A stretch of DNA of 64,000 nt from Tamarix chinensis (Eukaryota; Streptophyta; Magnoliopsida; Caryophyllales; Tamaricaceae): positions 34,657,110 through 34,721,109 of the forward strand of contig CM060173.1 in assembly GCA_030549775.1 (NCBI GenBank). The letters are read 5' to 3'. The notes below the pieces were generated by a model. That model was not told the origin of the DNA and did not search any database. It was given only the letters and a program-made list of their open reading frames with translations. This document shows positions 22,150 to 34,517 of the stretch, one piece after another. The first letter of the stretch is position 1. Each line of letters starts with the position of its first letter. Made by a program: the position numbers and the translations under genes.

Positions 22150-22400
22150 AGCTGGTGCACTCAAAATGGATGGGTAAATTTCTTTGAGCCTTTTTATTAT
22201 TTGATGCTCCTAAGAAAATGCTTGCTATTTAAGTCGAGTATCAAACAATAATTTCCTTCTCTCTCTCTCTCAAAAACTTTCTTCTTTGTATTTGTGTGTA
22301 GGATGCCTTGCAAAAGTGTGGATGCACTTGATAATAAATGAGTATGGTTTTATTTAGGATTTTATAATAAATAAAATATCCAAAAACATCAATATGATAT
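22150..22400 (+). terminator. Sulfotransferase 3' UTR with poly(A) signals
   Basis: A (CT)n stretch near 22256-22271 is followed by AATAAA-type signals (AATAAATGAG near 22333, AATAAATAAAATA near 22367). These are in the right place for 3'-end formation of the upstream gene. Confidence 0.5.
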
Positions 22401-22995
22401 TTGATATTTCAATTTGGGAATATCCTAGTGTTATCAAAGTGGATATTTGATCTAGTCTATTGGTGGTTTATTGAACCAATCAAATATCCATTTTTTTATG
22501 TATTGTACTATATTTGGAGAATATTGTATTACATAAGTATACTAGACAAATATGTATTGTGTTTTAGATGTAATAATGTATCGCATATCCAGTATATTAT
22601 TGTGTTGTATTTGGTAAGTATTGTATGCATTACACTCTAAATGGAACCTATTGCTTATATTTTATCCAACTTATAATACTTCTTAGTTTATAATAAAGTG
22701 ATTTTTTTTTCTAATATATCTAATATTTGATTTGTTAGATCACCATATTAGGTATGAATATCAAGTTTTGCATGTTCATAGTTTTATTGATGAAGATTTG
22801 GTTTAATGGTTACGATCAGAATTTAGGTAATTTATATAGGATACATATTTGAATCTCCCTTATATAGTTTGCAATTATATTAGCTTTGGTCAAATTGTAG
22901 GTTTAAATACCTTGGTCAATAAAGCTCAATTCCTAGTAACTAAGTCAATAAAAACAACTTTGTTTAGAAATAAAAAAAACTACTAAACTCTAGAC
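22401..22995. other. Intergenic DNA downstream of the sulfotransferase
   Basis: AT-rich with no recognised gene. The open frame at 22401-22640 has no domain and is likely chance. Confidence 0.5.
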
Positions 22996-24440
22996 CTGTT
23001 ATCTTTTCTGGAAGTTTGAGTATACTAATATGGGTTATCACCTAACCATATCTCTTGGCCCAAGGCTCAAAACAGCCTAAGGCCACTTTCCACCAACTCA
23101 ACAACTACAAGCAACCCACAAGACCTAACTTGATCTCATTTACCCCTCATGTAGTTGATCTCCATAAATAGGCGGTGTCACTAGTCATTTAAGACATGAT
23201 ATAACACACTCTCGACACTCTCGTTGTGCTCTACCTTCTCTCTCTCTAATACTCTTTATCCCCTAACCTCCTTATCTCACCTAATTACCTCAACAATAGA
23301 CATTGTATGTGGGAAATTCTATGAAAGGTCATATCACCCACACTACTTAGCAGTCCATTTGAGGATTGGTGGGGGGCAAATGCCCCCTGATCAAGGACTA
23401 GCTTGGTACAGTCACCTAACAACAAGCTATCAACTCTAAGGTCAAAGTATCATTATAGGAAATGGTGTCTAACATGCTCACTCCTTGGGCTCAGACACCT
23501 AATGTCCCCATTAACTTATATACCATTGATAACCCCCTTCTCTTATGTCACAACAACATCTAGCACCCTAGGAATTCGAGAAGAGGATGTTGATAGGGAA
23601 TGAAACCCAGATAGAGGAAATGATACCGAGTGAGAAGATTTGAAGCACTATAATACATGAAGATGATGTAGAATCAATCATAGATCTACATACTAAAAGG
23701 ATGAATGGTCTCATAAAAAGGGAGAGTCAGAGCCCTCACAAAAATAAACACAAAAGAGGTGAAATTTGAGCTCTTATGCTGACAAAAACATTTTCGACAC
23801 AAATAGACACATAGGTGACAGATAATGGGGAGAAAAGGGAGAACAAGATAAGGCTATTAAGATAATGATTGATAGAAAATTGTTTGATGCTCTCAAATCC
23901 ATGAAGGATAGTACAAAAACCTTAAACTTTAGCTACTACACTCCTTTTACTAGAAAGATTGTTGAGGCCCTATCCTATAATATATATGTCCTCCCTTTAG
24001 AAAACTTTGATGGCATATATGAACTAGAGGACCATCTAAATGTCTTTCCAAACATAGTTATCTAATCATAGGCACATGAGGAAACACTGTGTAAAGTGCT
24101 TCCCGAGATACTAAAAGGAGCTATTCTATAAAGGATTGGGAGACTATGTGAAGACTCAATAGAATTTTGTTCACCTAACTACCACTTTCATTGAGCATTT
24201 TGATTTCTATAGAAAATCTAAAAAACATCCTTCATGCTTGGTGAAATGGATGTAGGGACCATTTGAAACTTTGAAGTCTTTTTTAGGTAATTTTTGCAAA
24301 AAGGTCATACATGTTGATAGATTTGATAATGATATTGCTAAAGTATCCTTACTATGAGGACCAAATGGAAATGAATTAGTTGAAAATCTAAATTTGTCCA
24401 AACATAAGCTAGATAACTCCCTTAGAGAAAGTGTAGGAAA
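22996..24440 (+). mobile_element. Tat-type Ty3/gypsy fragment: 5' LTR end, leader and gag
   Basis: A promoter-like segment (CATAAATAGG near 23164, then ACACTCTCGACACTCTCG) is followed at 23299-23315 by GACATTGTATGTGGGAA, which resembles the GTCTGTGGGAA that marks primer-binding sites of plant Tat-type gypsy elements. A gag frame follows (about 23865-24440): SYYTPFTRKIVEAL, LENFDGIYELEDHLNVF, TLCKVLPEILKGAIL and DSIEFCSPN, the order of the retrotransposon gag domain (Pfam Retrotrans_gag). Several stops break it and it does not continue into pol. The LTR start is a guess. Confidence 0.6.
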
Positions 24441-25200
24441 GATTTAATGCCAAGAGAATGAGCAACACTATGTAGAACTCTCAAAAACGTCAGTCGACTA
24501 GCAAATAAGACACCATTGGTATACCTATTAACCTGAGGTTAGAAAGAGAAATGATGAGATTATAATACCTCAAAAATATATAACCAAATAATTTCGTCTC
24601 AAGACTTGGACTTGTGGAAGAATAAATATAAATACATGAGTGTTAGCACTACACTTAGTATGAGTCTAGTCTCATCATTTTTGTTGCACCAAATTTAAGG
24701 TTAAAATAATTTTAAACTTGAATAATGAATGATAAACAAGATAATCAAAGAATAGCAACAACATATTAACATAGGTCTTGTCCAAAAGAGTGATAAAACT
24801 CATGAAACACAAGAGACAAAAGAAAATGTAATGCTTAAGATACAAAAAGGGAATGAAAGTCCAAAATATCTAGAGTATACAAAAGACATACCAACATTAT
24901 GTTAAAATAGATAAATATAATATAAATTCATCCCTCAGAACATTACTCAACAAAGTCCATGACCTCTACAATATAATCATCATCAACTTATACATATTAT
25001 TTTACACAAATGTGTTATTAATATTAATAAATCTTGAGTATATACACCCAAATCAAAACTATAAAAAGCTCGCACATAATTACATTAACATGATATGACA
25101 AGGTAAATCGTGGTAACATGTGATCACATAAATAAAATCCATGTGCAATAATGAATACACATACTTAGGGCAACACAAGGTTGACCACTTATTCACCCCT
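24441..25200. other. Unassigned, possibly leader/LTR of the next gypsy element
   Basis: No coding sequence is seen. TATAATACCTCAAAAATATA near 24557 vaguely resembles the LTR-like ends elsewhere in the window, but no second end was found. Confidence 0.3.
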
Positions 25201-26397
25201 ATTTAATTTTATCACACAACTAATTTCACTTATTCACTTTAGAGGGAGTATGTAATACAAAGATGTAACAAATGCACAACTACAACAACTCCCTTCCATT
25301 CAAAGTCAACTTCAAAGGTTAGAATCAAGGGTAGATGACCAAGAGACTCGTTAACAGATACACAACACAATGGTGGCTACAAATGATTGAGTAGAGGGCA
25401 TTGTTAGGAGGGCAATCCAAGTTCAAGGTGGGTGTCTTAATGCTAAAATGGAGTGTGAAGAGAAATCATGAGAAAATGGTTCAAATGACCTTATCTACAA
25501 TCAAAGAGGATATGCAGATCACCAATCAAGGTACTACCATTTTAAAGATAAAGGTATGAAGCTCGACCTTCTTCATTTTTATGGTGGATTAGATGTTAAG
25601 TTTTTTTTTAATGTTTTCATTAAATTGAAGCAATATTTGAGTTTATAGAGTATGATGATGAGCATAAGTGTAAGCTAGCAACTCTCAAATTCAAAATGTT
25701 TGCTAGAGTTGGCATGACAATCTCAAGTAAACATATGATAGGAAATACAAAAGTAAAATCAAATATTGGAAACAGTTAAAGAAACACCTAATAAAAAAAT
25801 TTATCTAAAGAGTATGAAAAAGATATGCATATCAAATTGACTACTCTTAGGCAAAGACTTCTTAATGTAGAGGAATACACTATGGAATTTAAAATACTAA
25901 CACTCTTATGTGATATATAAGAAAGGAAAAAAATAAAAGTATGCTAGATACTTAGGTGGCCTTCAAAATTTGATTAAGGAAAAAGTTAAAATGTTTTCCT
26001 ATGATTCTCTTGAATATTTGACTAAGTTGGGCTTTAAGTGTAAAATACAAACTAGGTCTACCAAATCCTATCATAAGATATGTGTTTCAACTTATACATC
26101 CAACAAAAATAATTCTAATGCATCTACCTCAAACGCAAGAGACATCTAACTATTCAAATAATTATTATAATAAAAATTAGTCCTAACTGATATGATAAAA
26201 TTAAAACTAAAGTTAGTGAAATTTCCGCTGAGTAATGTTTTAAATGTAAAGGATATGGTCATTTTGCTAGGGAATATCCTAATCCAAGAGCTTTGACCTT
26301 AAGTGAAACTGAGAACATGGAACCATGTATTGATTATGATGAACTTGAAACTGAATCTAATGATGATGTCTTAAGTATGTATAAGGAGGATGGAATT
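25201..26397 (+). pseudogene. Chromovirus-type Ty3/gypsy gag (decayed), 5' part
   Basis: A gag-like frame has LESRVDDQETR near 25317, LDLLHFYGGLDVK near 25560, LSKEYEKDMHIKLTTLRQ and NVEEYTMEFKILTLLCD near 25800-25915, and a zinc knuckle CFKCKGYGHFAREYP near 26232-26275. In the knuckle the last cysteine (C-x2-C-x4-H-x4-C) is replaced by Tyr. Stops and frame changes are frequent. The frame is interrupted at 26397 by a LINE and resumes at 31446, so both parts belong to one element. Confidence 0.75.
26383..26397. repeat. LINE target-site duplication, left copy (15 bp)
   Basis: AAGGAGGATGGAATT is identical to 31431-31445. Confidence 0.92.
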
Positions 26398-26474
26398 ATT
26401 AGTATTTTATTTGAAGCCACGACTCCTAGGGTTTTTCTCTCTCCTCTCTCCTAGGGTTTGAGAGAGTTTCAACC

Positions 26475-27692
26475 ATGGCCAAGAAGAAGAGATCTTCACC
26501 TGGTACTAGAACACAAGAACAGTTGGGTGCTAAGGAGCAGGACTGTGGAAATAATATGGATGGAGTCAAATCTGTGGTGGCTGCAAAAGGCATCTCAAAA
26601 TTTCCAGAAACCATGGTTGTAGGAGATAGCGCCCATATCCTCCCTGAGGAAATTGATGTGATCGACGTTAATTTGAATGTTGATTGTCAGGGAAATATGA
26701 GGGAAGGACATGTTATTCATCCATCTACTCCAGGACTCTCCCATGCAGATATTTCCAATGCAATAGTAGACCCTCTGGCTGATGCAATTGGCAGTGAAGA
26801 GGTTCTTCCTGAATCTAATACCAGAGAATCAATGTGGAATAGGCTTCAACCAGCATCACCCCCAAGATCATCATGGAGAGATGTGGTTCTTGGTAACAGA
26901 AACCCTAGTCATGGACAACATCTGGACTTTCAACATCCTATATATGAAAGGGGTAGGGTGATTGTAAAATTGGATAGGGAGGAAGTTGATTCTAAAGCAG
27001 CTCTTTGAGCTAACACTTTGATTAGGTTTGTTTATGGCCAGACTCCATCTTTCACACAGATGTACAATTTTATACTGAGGCAATGGAATGCAGTGAAGAC
27101 TCCTCAAGTTATTTTGCACACTTCTAGTTTCTTTTTGTTTAAATTCCAAACTCAAGAGGAGGTTGATTGGGTTCTTAGCCAACATTGGATGTTCTTTAAT
27201 AGGCCTTTTGTCTTAAAAAGATGGCATAGAAGACTGCAATTTAATCCAAATGAGTTTCAGGTGCTTCCCCTTTGGATTAAATTTCCTAATCTGCCTTTAG
27301 AATTTTGGTCCAGAAGCTCACTTAGTAAATTAGCAAGTGCAGTAGGAAACCCTGTCTGCACTGACTCTATAACTGCATCTTGAGATAGGGCCTCTTATCC
27401 AAGGATATTGGTAGAGGTGGATGTTAAGAAACCATTGCTGGAGTCTTTCATGATTTTGGATCCAGAGGGGATAGAGATTGAACAAAAAGTTGAGTGTGAA
27501 TGGAGTCATTTTTATTGTCCTCTCTGTGATTGCTATGGTCATGATCAAAGGAGATGCAAGAAACTACAGCATGGTAATAATATTGGCTCTACAACAGAAG
27601 GAGAATGGGGAGTTGTTAGAGATAACAGGAAAGGAAAAGGGCCTACTGATCCTGCTCATGTGCAGAAAGTAGCACAGGACAATAATGCTTGA
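26475..27692 (+). pseudogene. LINE ORF1: DUF4283 / zinc-knuckle RNA-binding protein
   Basis: A single frame runs from the ATG in AACCATGGCC to 27692, interrupted by two TGA stops (27006-27008 and 27381-27383). The N-terminal part is low-complexity. A DUF4283-like region (27018-27360) includes LPLWIKFPNLPLEFWSR. A C-x2-C-x4-H-x4-C type knuckle follows near 27516-27560 (CPLCDCYGHDQRRC). Such proteins bind LINE RNA. The frame may continue with a shift into 27685-28020, whose product (KKKALQKQVHFIKPRITRF) is basic and otherwise unassigned. Confidence 0.85.
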
Positions 27693-28021
27693 CAAGAGTG
27701 ATGGAGCAATTCCATGTCATACAACTAAAGATGGTTTTCTTGAACAGTTACCTACTGAGATGGTTGATCACCTCAAAACTCCTACATGCCCTGCCATTTT
27801 TTATGCTGTTGAAGAAGGATTACTAGAAGGAAGTGTATCCAGAAAGAAAAAGGCACTGCAGAAACAGGTCCATTTTATTAAACCTAGGATTACTAGATTC
27901 AGAGCTAATATGGCTGGTTTTCAAGACTGTTTGGATGGTAATCTAGGATCGACTCAACATAAAGAGGGATTAGATCATAGAGGAATGGTTTCCAATTTTG
28001 ACCATGCTGGTCATGATTAGT

Positions 28022-31000
28022 GCCTAGAATGTGAGAGGACTAAATAAGACTTCCAAGCATAAGGAAGTCAAAAGATTTTGTGCTAGACATAAAGTGGAGT
28101 TGGTAGGTTTATTGGAAACTAGAGTAAAAGAATCAAATTTAGTTGATATCATTAATAAAGTTCTTAAGGGCTGGCATTTTCTTACTAATTATTCTCAACA
28201 TCCTAATGACAGAATATGGGTTCTTTGGAATCCTGCAGTTTGGGTGATGGGACTTTATAAACTACATGAGCAAGCTATTTTGTGTCATGTTACAAATGTT
28301 CACTCAAATTCCAGTTTTTGGGTGGCATTTATGTATGCATTTAATTCTGGGAGGGAAAGGCAATCTTTATGGTAGTGGTTGAAGGAGAATTCACCTGGGC
28401 AGGATCCATGGCTGCTCATGGGGGATTTCAATGTGGTTTTACAGGAATCTGAGAAGTTTCATGGTAGATCTCTTAATGTCTTTGATGTGCAAGATTTCAG
28501 AGATTGTTGCAATGAGCTACAATTATGTGATTTACAAACTTAGGGTTGTCATTACACATGGTCCAGCCATAGACAGGGAGAAGAGGAGGTCTTGTGTAAA
28601 TTGGATAGGGCCCTAGTCAACTTACCATGGCTTACTTCTTATCCACATTCTTTGGTAGAGTTCCTAAGTCCCCTTATCTCTGATCATAGTCCAGTTCTTA
28701 TCCATCTTAATATTGCTTGCTTGACTAGTCCAACACCTTTTAAATTTTTTCAATTTTGGACAGAATCTGAAGATTTCTTTCCTATGGTATAGTATATTTA
28801 GAGGATCAAGATGGGAGGAAATTTGCTGCTAAAAATTTCCAAAAGATTGAGCTTGCTTAAGCAGGATCTGAAATCTTTCAATAGGGATAAATATGGCTCC
28901 ATTTCTCACAAAGTCAAGGTTGCTAGAGAGGAAGTGGCAGCTATGTAGACACATTGTTTATCTCATCCTGGAGAGCAGGCTAATAGACTATTATTGCAGG
29001 AGAAAGAGAAGAAATACTTTCATTTGCTGCACTATGAAGAGCTTTTTTATAAGTAAAAGGCTACCAATCCTTGGCTTTCATGTGGTGATACAAACCATAA
29101 GTATTTTTATGCAAAGGTCAAAGAGAGACAGCAAAGGAAGACAATAGCTATATTGATTGATTCTAATAATAATGAGATCAGAGGTGCAACACATATTCAT
29201 GCAGCATTCAATTTGTACTATCAAGAGCTGTTAGGTACTAAGGTTGCTATGGAGGGAGATATTGCTTTAGCAGAGTCCTGCAAGTCTGATCCTCATTTAT
29301 TTGCTGGGCTTTCTGCACCTGTTTCTAAGCTTGAGGTAAGAAATGTTGTGTTTTCCATGGGGGATACAAAAGCCCCAGGCATTGATGGTTTCTCTACTGG
29401 TTTCTATAAAGCTTCTTGGCCTATTGTTGCTGAAGAAATTACTTGGGTTGTAAGGGATTTTTTCTCTACTGGTTTTCTTCCCGGAAGATTGAATATTACA
29501 TCTCTGACTCTCATCCCTAAGCATCTAGCTGCAAATAGGGTTACTGAGTTTAGACCTATAGCGTGTTGTAATGTGCTGTACAAGATTATTGCTAAGGTCA
29601 TGGTTCAAAGATTACAGCCCCTTATGCCTCAACTTATTGATCCTTCACAAAATGCCTTCATTAAAGGTAGAAACATTAGTGAAAATATTTTTCTAGCCCA
29701 TGAATTAGTAAGGAGATACTCTCACAAGGGCATATCACCAAGATGCATGATCAAAGTAGATCTCAAGAAGGCTTATGACATGGTAAATTGGGATTTTTTG
29801 TAGAAAATTCTAAATCTTTATGGCTTTCCTCCTCATTTTATTAAATTGATTATGGCATGTGTTACTTCTGTATCCTATTCTATCTCCTTTAATGGTGTGT
29901 TGGCTGCCCCTTTCACTTGGAGAAGAGGATTAAGACAAGGTGATCATCTTTCTCCCTATCTCTTTGTGATGGTCATGGATTATTTCAGTAGATCTCTGAA
30001 GAAGTTATGGGCTGACCCAAGGTTTCAAGCTCACCCAAGATGTAAAAGGCTCCAGCTCATAAATTTGAACTTTGCAGATGATCTTCTTTTGTTCTGTAGA
30101 GGAACTCTGCAAAGTGTGCTATGTCTCAAGGAAGTATTGAATCATTTTGCTGCAGTTTCAGGCCTCATGGTGAACCCTACCAAATGTTCAACTTTCTTTG
30201 GAGGAGTTGTAGCAGAGAACCAGTTCAGTATTCTTCATCTTATTGGACAGATTTGGACTTTTCCAATCAATTATCGAGGCTTGCCTTTATCCTCTACAAG
30301 GCTTACAGCTACTCAATTGCAGCCATTGTTGGACAAGATGTCTGCTAGGTTAAGGCATTGGAGTACATTATTTATTTCTTATGCTGGGAGAGTTCAACTC
30401 ATTAAGTCAGTGTTATACAGTATACAGCTTTACTTTAGTCAAATTATCCTCCTGCCTAACAAAGTGTTGAACTGTTTTATTAGTCTTTGTAGAATTTTCC
30501 TTTGGTCAGGTAAAGTGCATATCAGGAAAACTGCTCTGGTAGCATGGGAATCTCTTTGTTCTCCAAAACAGGAAGGTGGACTTGGACTTTTAAATTTACA
30601 ACTATGGAATTACTGTGCATTGGGCAAGCTATTGTGGAACATAGCTGCAAAAAAGGATACGTTGTGGGTTAAGTGGGTGCATGCAGTGTACATTAAGCAA
30701 GGTACTGTCTGGGATTGTTCACCATCATCTTACAATTCATGGATTTTTCTCAAGATCCTACAGAGCAGATCTGTTGTGAAGGAGTTTATAGTAGACTGTC
30801 TAGCAAATCAGAGGGAGTACACCATTCAATCAGCATATAAGGCCATTAGAACACCACAAGACAAATGTTTTTGGGCTAAACTGATTTGGAGACCAGTCTC
30901 TACTCCCAGGGTACGTTTCCTTGCTTGGCTTGCATGCAGAAATCGACTCTTGAGAAAAACAAGGCTCAAGGAGATTGGCATGACTGTGGACACTCTGTGT

Positions 31001-31264
31001 ATTTTCTATAATCATTAGGATGAGACTAGAGATCATCTTTTCCTCTTTTATCCTGCTGTTACAATTATTTGGAAGACTATTAGAAGGCTGGCTGGAAGAA
31101 GTGATCCTATTTTAGGATGGGATCAAGAGCTTAAGTCTTTGCTTACTAGAACAAGGCAGGCACATAAGAAGAAGTATCTTTTGGGAGCTCTTTTTTTTCT
31201 TATATATCTGTTATTTGGCATGAAAAAAATCTTAGAATTTTTCAGAACAAAACTAGACAGCTAG
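28022..31264 (+). pseudogene. LINE ORF2: endonuclease, reverse transcriptase, zf-RVT
   Basis: One frame holds the whole protein. The AP-type endonuclease (about 28022-28760) starts at NVRGLN and has LLETRVKE, GDFNVV and SDHSPV. The reverse transcriptase (about 29150-30350) has KAPGIDGF, SLTLIPK, FRPIACCNVLYKI, KVDLKKAYDMVNW and FADDLLLF. The zf-RVT-like C terminus (about 30820-31100) has FWAKLIWR and ETRDHLF. In-frame stops are at 28025, 28373, 28541, 28790, 28799, 28946, 29054, 29801 and 31016; the TAG at 31262 may be near the natural end. I saw no frameshift. The catalytic ADD is intact but the stops make the gene dead. Confidence 0.9.
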
Positions 31265-31430
31265 GAGCTCTTTTGAGAAGTATTCTTGTGCATGTTTCTA
31301 GTTTTTTTAGTAACCCTGCCCTTTCTGTTTAGTTTGTTCAGTGGTTAGGTTTGTTGGATGTCATTGCATATAATGCAAACTTGTAATCTTCTTTTCGATT
31401 AGTAATACAAATTCTACTTATCGAAAAAAA

Positions 31431-31445
31431 AAGGAGGATGGAATT
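31431..31445. repeat. LINE target-site duplication, right copy (15 bp)
   Basis: AAGGAGGATGGAATT is identical to 26383-26397. The gypsy reading frame continues after it. Confidence 0.92.
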
Positions 31446-34400
31446 CCTTGTTTTGAACTTCAAAGGGCATTGCAAATACAACCTAATGATTAACCTACAC
31501 AAAGGATACAATTTTCAAACCAAGTGAAGAATTGGTGATAAAGTTTGTAGGGTTATAATAGATAGTGATTCATGTACAAATTTTTCTAGTGAAAAAATGG
31601 TCAAACAATTAGGACTAGTAACTACTATCTATCCTAAACCATATTCATTACAATGGCTTAGTAGGAGCAAAGGAGCTAAAGTGACTAAACAAACACTCAT
31701 TACTTTTCACATTAGTGATTATCATGATGAGATATTTTGTGATGCTTTGCCTATGGATTCTTATGGCATTTTACTAGGAAGACCATGGCAATGTAATAAA
31801 AATTTAACTCATGAGGTGTAACTAATGAATATGTCCTACTTAAAGATGAAAGTAAATATAAGGTAAAACCGTCCCAATATGATTATGTACAATTACTCAA
31901 GGTTAAAAATAGTTTATTTGTACATGAATGGAAATTATTATTCCATTGAGGAATAGGGTGTTTATTATGCCTTAGTAGTTAAATCATCTTAGTTTGGGAA
32001 GAAATATATATCAATTCAACTATTAATAGTTTAATTGATGAATATAGTGATGTTTTTCCTGATGATTTACCTCTTAGACTACCACCTATTAGGGATATAG
32101 AGTATGATATCAATTTAATTCCTAGAATGCCTTTATCTAATAGACTGGCATATAGATGTAATCTAGAGGAAGCTAAGGAATTAAAAAGGCAAATTCAAGA
32201 GCTTAGAAATAAGGATTTAGTGAGGGAGAGTATGAGTCCTTGTTGTGTACCTAGCTTACTAGTTTCTAAAAAGGATGGTACCTGGCATATGTGTATACAT
32301 TCAAGAGTAGTGAATAATATAACTATCAAATATCATTTTCATATGCCTAGATTAGATGAATTGCTTGATGAGCTATGTGGTGAAAAGGCATTCTGTAAAA
32401 TAGACCTACAAATCTATGAATGGGTTAATATGCCTTTTGGGTTGTGTAATGCACCTAGTTCTTTTATAAAACTAACAAATAAAATTCTACATCCTTTCCT
32501 AGGTGACGTCATTATAGTTTATTTAGATTATATACTTTTTTATAGTAAAAGTGAACATGAACATCTTCTATATTTGAGGCAATTATTTAATAAACAAAGG
32601 AAAACTAAACTATTTGGAAAATTGTGAATTTATTCTTCCAAGTATAGTTTTGTTGGGTTATATTATTAGTGGTAAGGTTATTAAAGTTGATCTCATAAAA
32701 ACTCAAGCTATTCAAGAGTATCCTATTCCCAAAGATATACATTAAGTAAGAAGTTTTCATGGGTTAGATAGTTTCTATAGGAGATTTATTAAATATTTAT
32801 CTACTATAGCTGCACCTATTACTTAACTCATTAAAAAGGGGGAATTTATTTGGGGAAATGAAGCCACTAAATCTTTTGATACACTTAAGGATAAATGATG
32901 CAATGCTCCTATATTATCTATTCCTAATTTTGACCTACTCTTTGAGGTTACTTTTGATGCTAGTGGGGTAGGTATTAAAGGATTTCTTTCTCAAGAAAAG
33001 AGACCTATATCATACTTTAGTGAAGAATTAAATGGATCTAGATTAAGGTATTCTACATATGACAAAGAATTCTTTGCCACCATATGAATTTTAGATACAT
33101 GGAGTCATTACTTGAGACCTAAACCCTTTGTATTACATTTTGATCATGAAAGTTTGTAATATTTAGATTTTCTAAAGAAAATAAGTCCTAGACATGTAAA
33201 GTGGGTAAACTTCTTATAATCCTTTGTGTTATATATCAAACAATTAGATGGGAAATAAAATATAGTGGTTGATGCTCCTTCTAGAAGATATGTCTTACTT
33301 TTCATATTGGATGCTAAATTATTAGGATTTGAAATTTTGCAACTAATATATTCTAATGATGAAGATTTTCATGAAGAATATTGTGCATGTAAAGAAAATG
33401 GAAACCATGGTAGTGTTACAATACAAGATGAATTTTTATTTAAACTTAATAGACTATGTGTACTAAGGCCATGTATAAGGGATTTACTTATCAAAGAGGT
33501 ACATAAAAGAGCTATTGTAGGCCATTTTGGTACTCATACAACCTTAGAAATATTTCAAGAAAATTTATATTGGCTATGCATGATGAAAGGTATACAAATA
33601 ATAATAAAATGATGTGTTACTTGTAAAAAGAAAAGTAAAATTTTCTTTCACAAAGGTTTATATACACCATTATCTGTGCCTAGTCAACTATGGGAAGGAG
33701 TTATTATGGACTTTTTCTTAGGGTTTCCTAGAACACAAAGAGGTAAGGATTCTATTATGGTTGTGGTAGATATATTTTCTAAAATATCTTATTTTATTCC
33801 ATGCAATAAGATTGATGACACTACACATGTTGTTGATTTGTATTTTTAGGAAATTCTGACTATATAGCATACCTAAAAGTATTATTTCATATAGGGATAT
33901 CAAGTATCTTAGTTAGTTTTTAGAAAATGTTGTGACACATGTCAGGCACGAAGTTATATTTAGTACTTTAAATCATCCACAAACTAAAGTTACTAAGCGT
34001 ACACTTGGAACTATGTTAAGAGGGTTGGTAAGTAAAAGTACTAGAGATTGGGATAATAAGTTAGCTCATGTAAAGTTTCCTTATAATAAAACTCCTTCAA
34101 ATACTACACATTCGAGTCCATTTGAAATTTTGTATAGAGTGAACCTTTATATACCAATTGATATGGCACCCTGAACGAGTAGAGTTCTTCTGAATGGTTC
34201 ATCAAAAATTAAGGGTAACATAGAACAAGCCAATGAAAAATATCAAAAAAAAAAAAGCTAATAAACATCACACTCAACCGGTATTTTCTCCTAGTCAATT
34301 AGTGTGGTCAAATTTACCTAAAGAAAGATTTCCAAACCTAAGGAAACATAAACTAATGTCAAAAGTAGATGGACCATGAAAAATCCATAGAGAATATGGA

Positions 34401-34517
34401 GAAAAAGCTTACAAATGTGAACTACCTAAATCATATGATGATGTTTCAAGGACATTTAATGTGGGTGATTTGTCTCCTTATTTTAGTGATGTCAATTTAA
34501 AGATAAACTCTTCTTAA
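31446..34517 (+). pseudogene. Chromovirus-type Ty3/gypsy pol (decayed): PR, RT, RNase H, integrase
   Basis: Continues the gag at 25.2-26.4 kb. The protease near 31556-31800 has IIDSDSCTNF, so the D-S/T-G site reads DSD, and later YGILLGRPW. The reverse transcriptase (32127-32627) has SLLVSKKDGTW, MPRLDELLDEL, FCKIDLQ, MPFGLCNAPSSF and a YLDY where YxDD is expected. About 25 residues are missing between KIDLQ and IYEWVNMPFG, with the frame kept. RNase H (32940-33260) has VTFDASGVGI and YDKEFFAT. Integrase (33480-34180) has the zinc-binding part (HKRAIVGHFG, CVTCKKK) and VVVDIFSK. A C-terminal domain (34200-34515) has PKERFPNLRKHKLM and FNVGDLSPYF. Stops are frequent. Confidence 0.88.

Larger units (their letters stand above)
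26398..31430 (+). mobile_element. L1-type LINE (non-LTR retrotransposon), full length but inactive
   Basis: The 5.03-kb unit sits between perfect 15-bp duplications and ends in a short poly(A) run (31424-31430). Order: a short 5' UTR with CTAGGGTTTTTCTCTCTCC, ORF1 (gag-like), ORF2 with endonuclease, reverse transcriptase and zf-RVT domains, and a 3' UTR. It is inserted in the gypsy gag-pol frame in the same direction. The duplication and the complete 5' part show it is not 5'-truncated. The many in-frame stops make it non-autonomous now. Confidence 0.92.

Noticed and set aside
24207..24401. Minus-strand open frame antisense to the Tat-like gag
   Set aside because: It is the shadow of the gag remnant, and the plus strand carries the recognisable domain.
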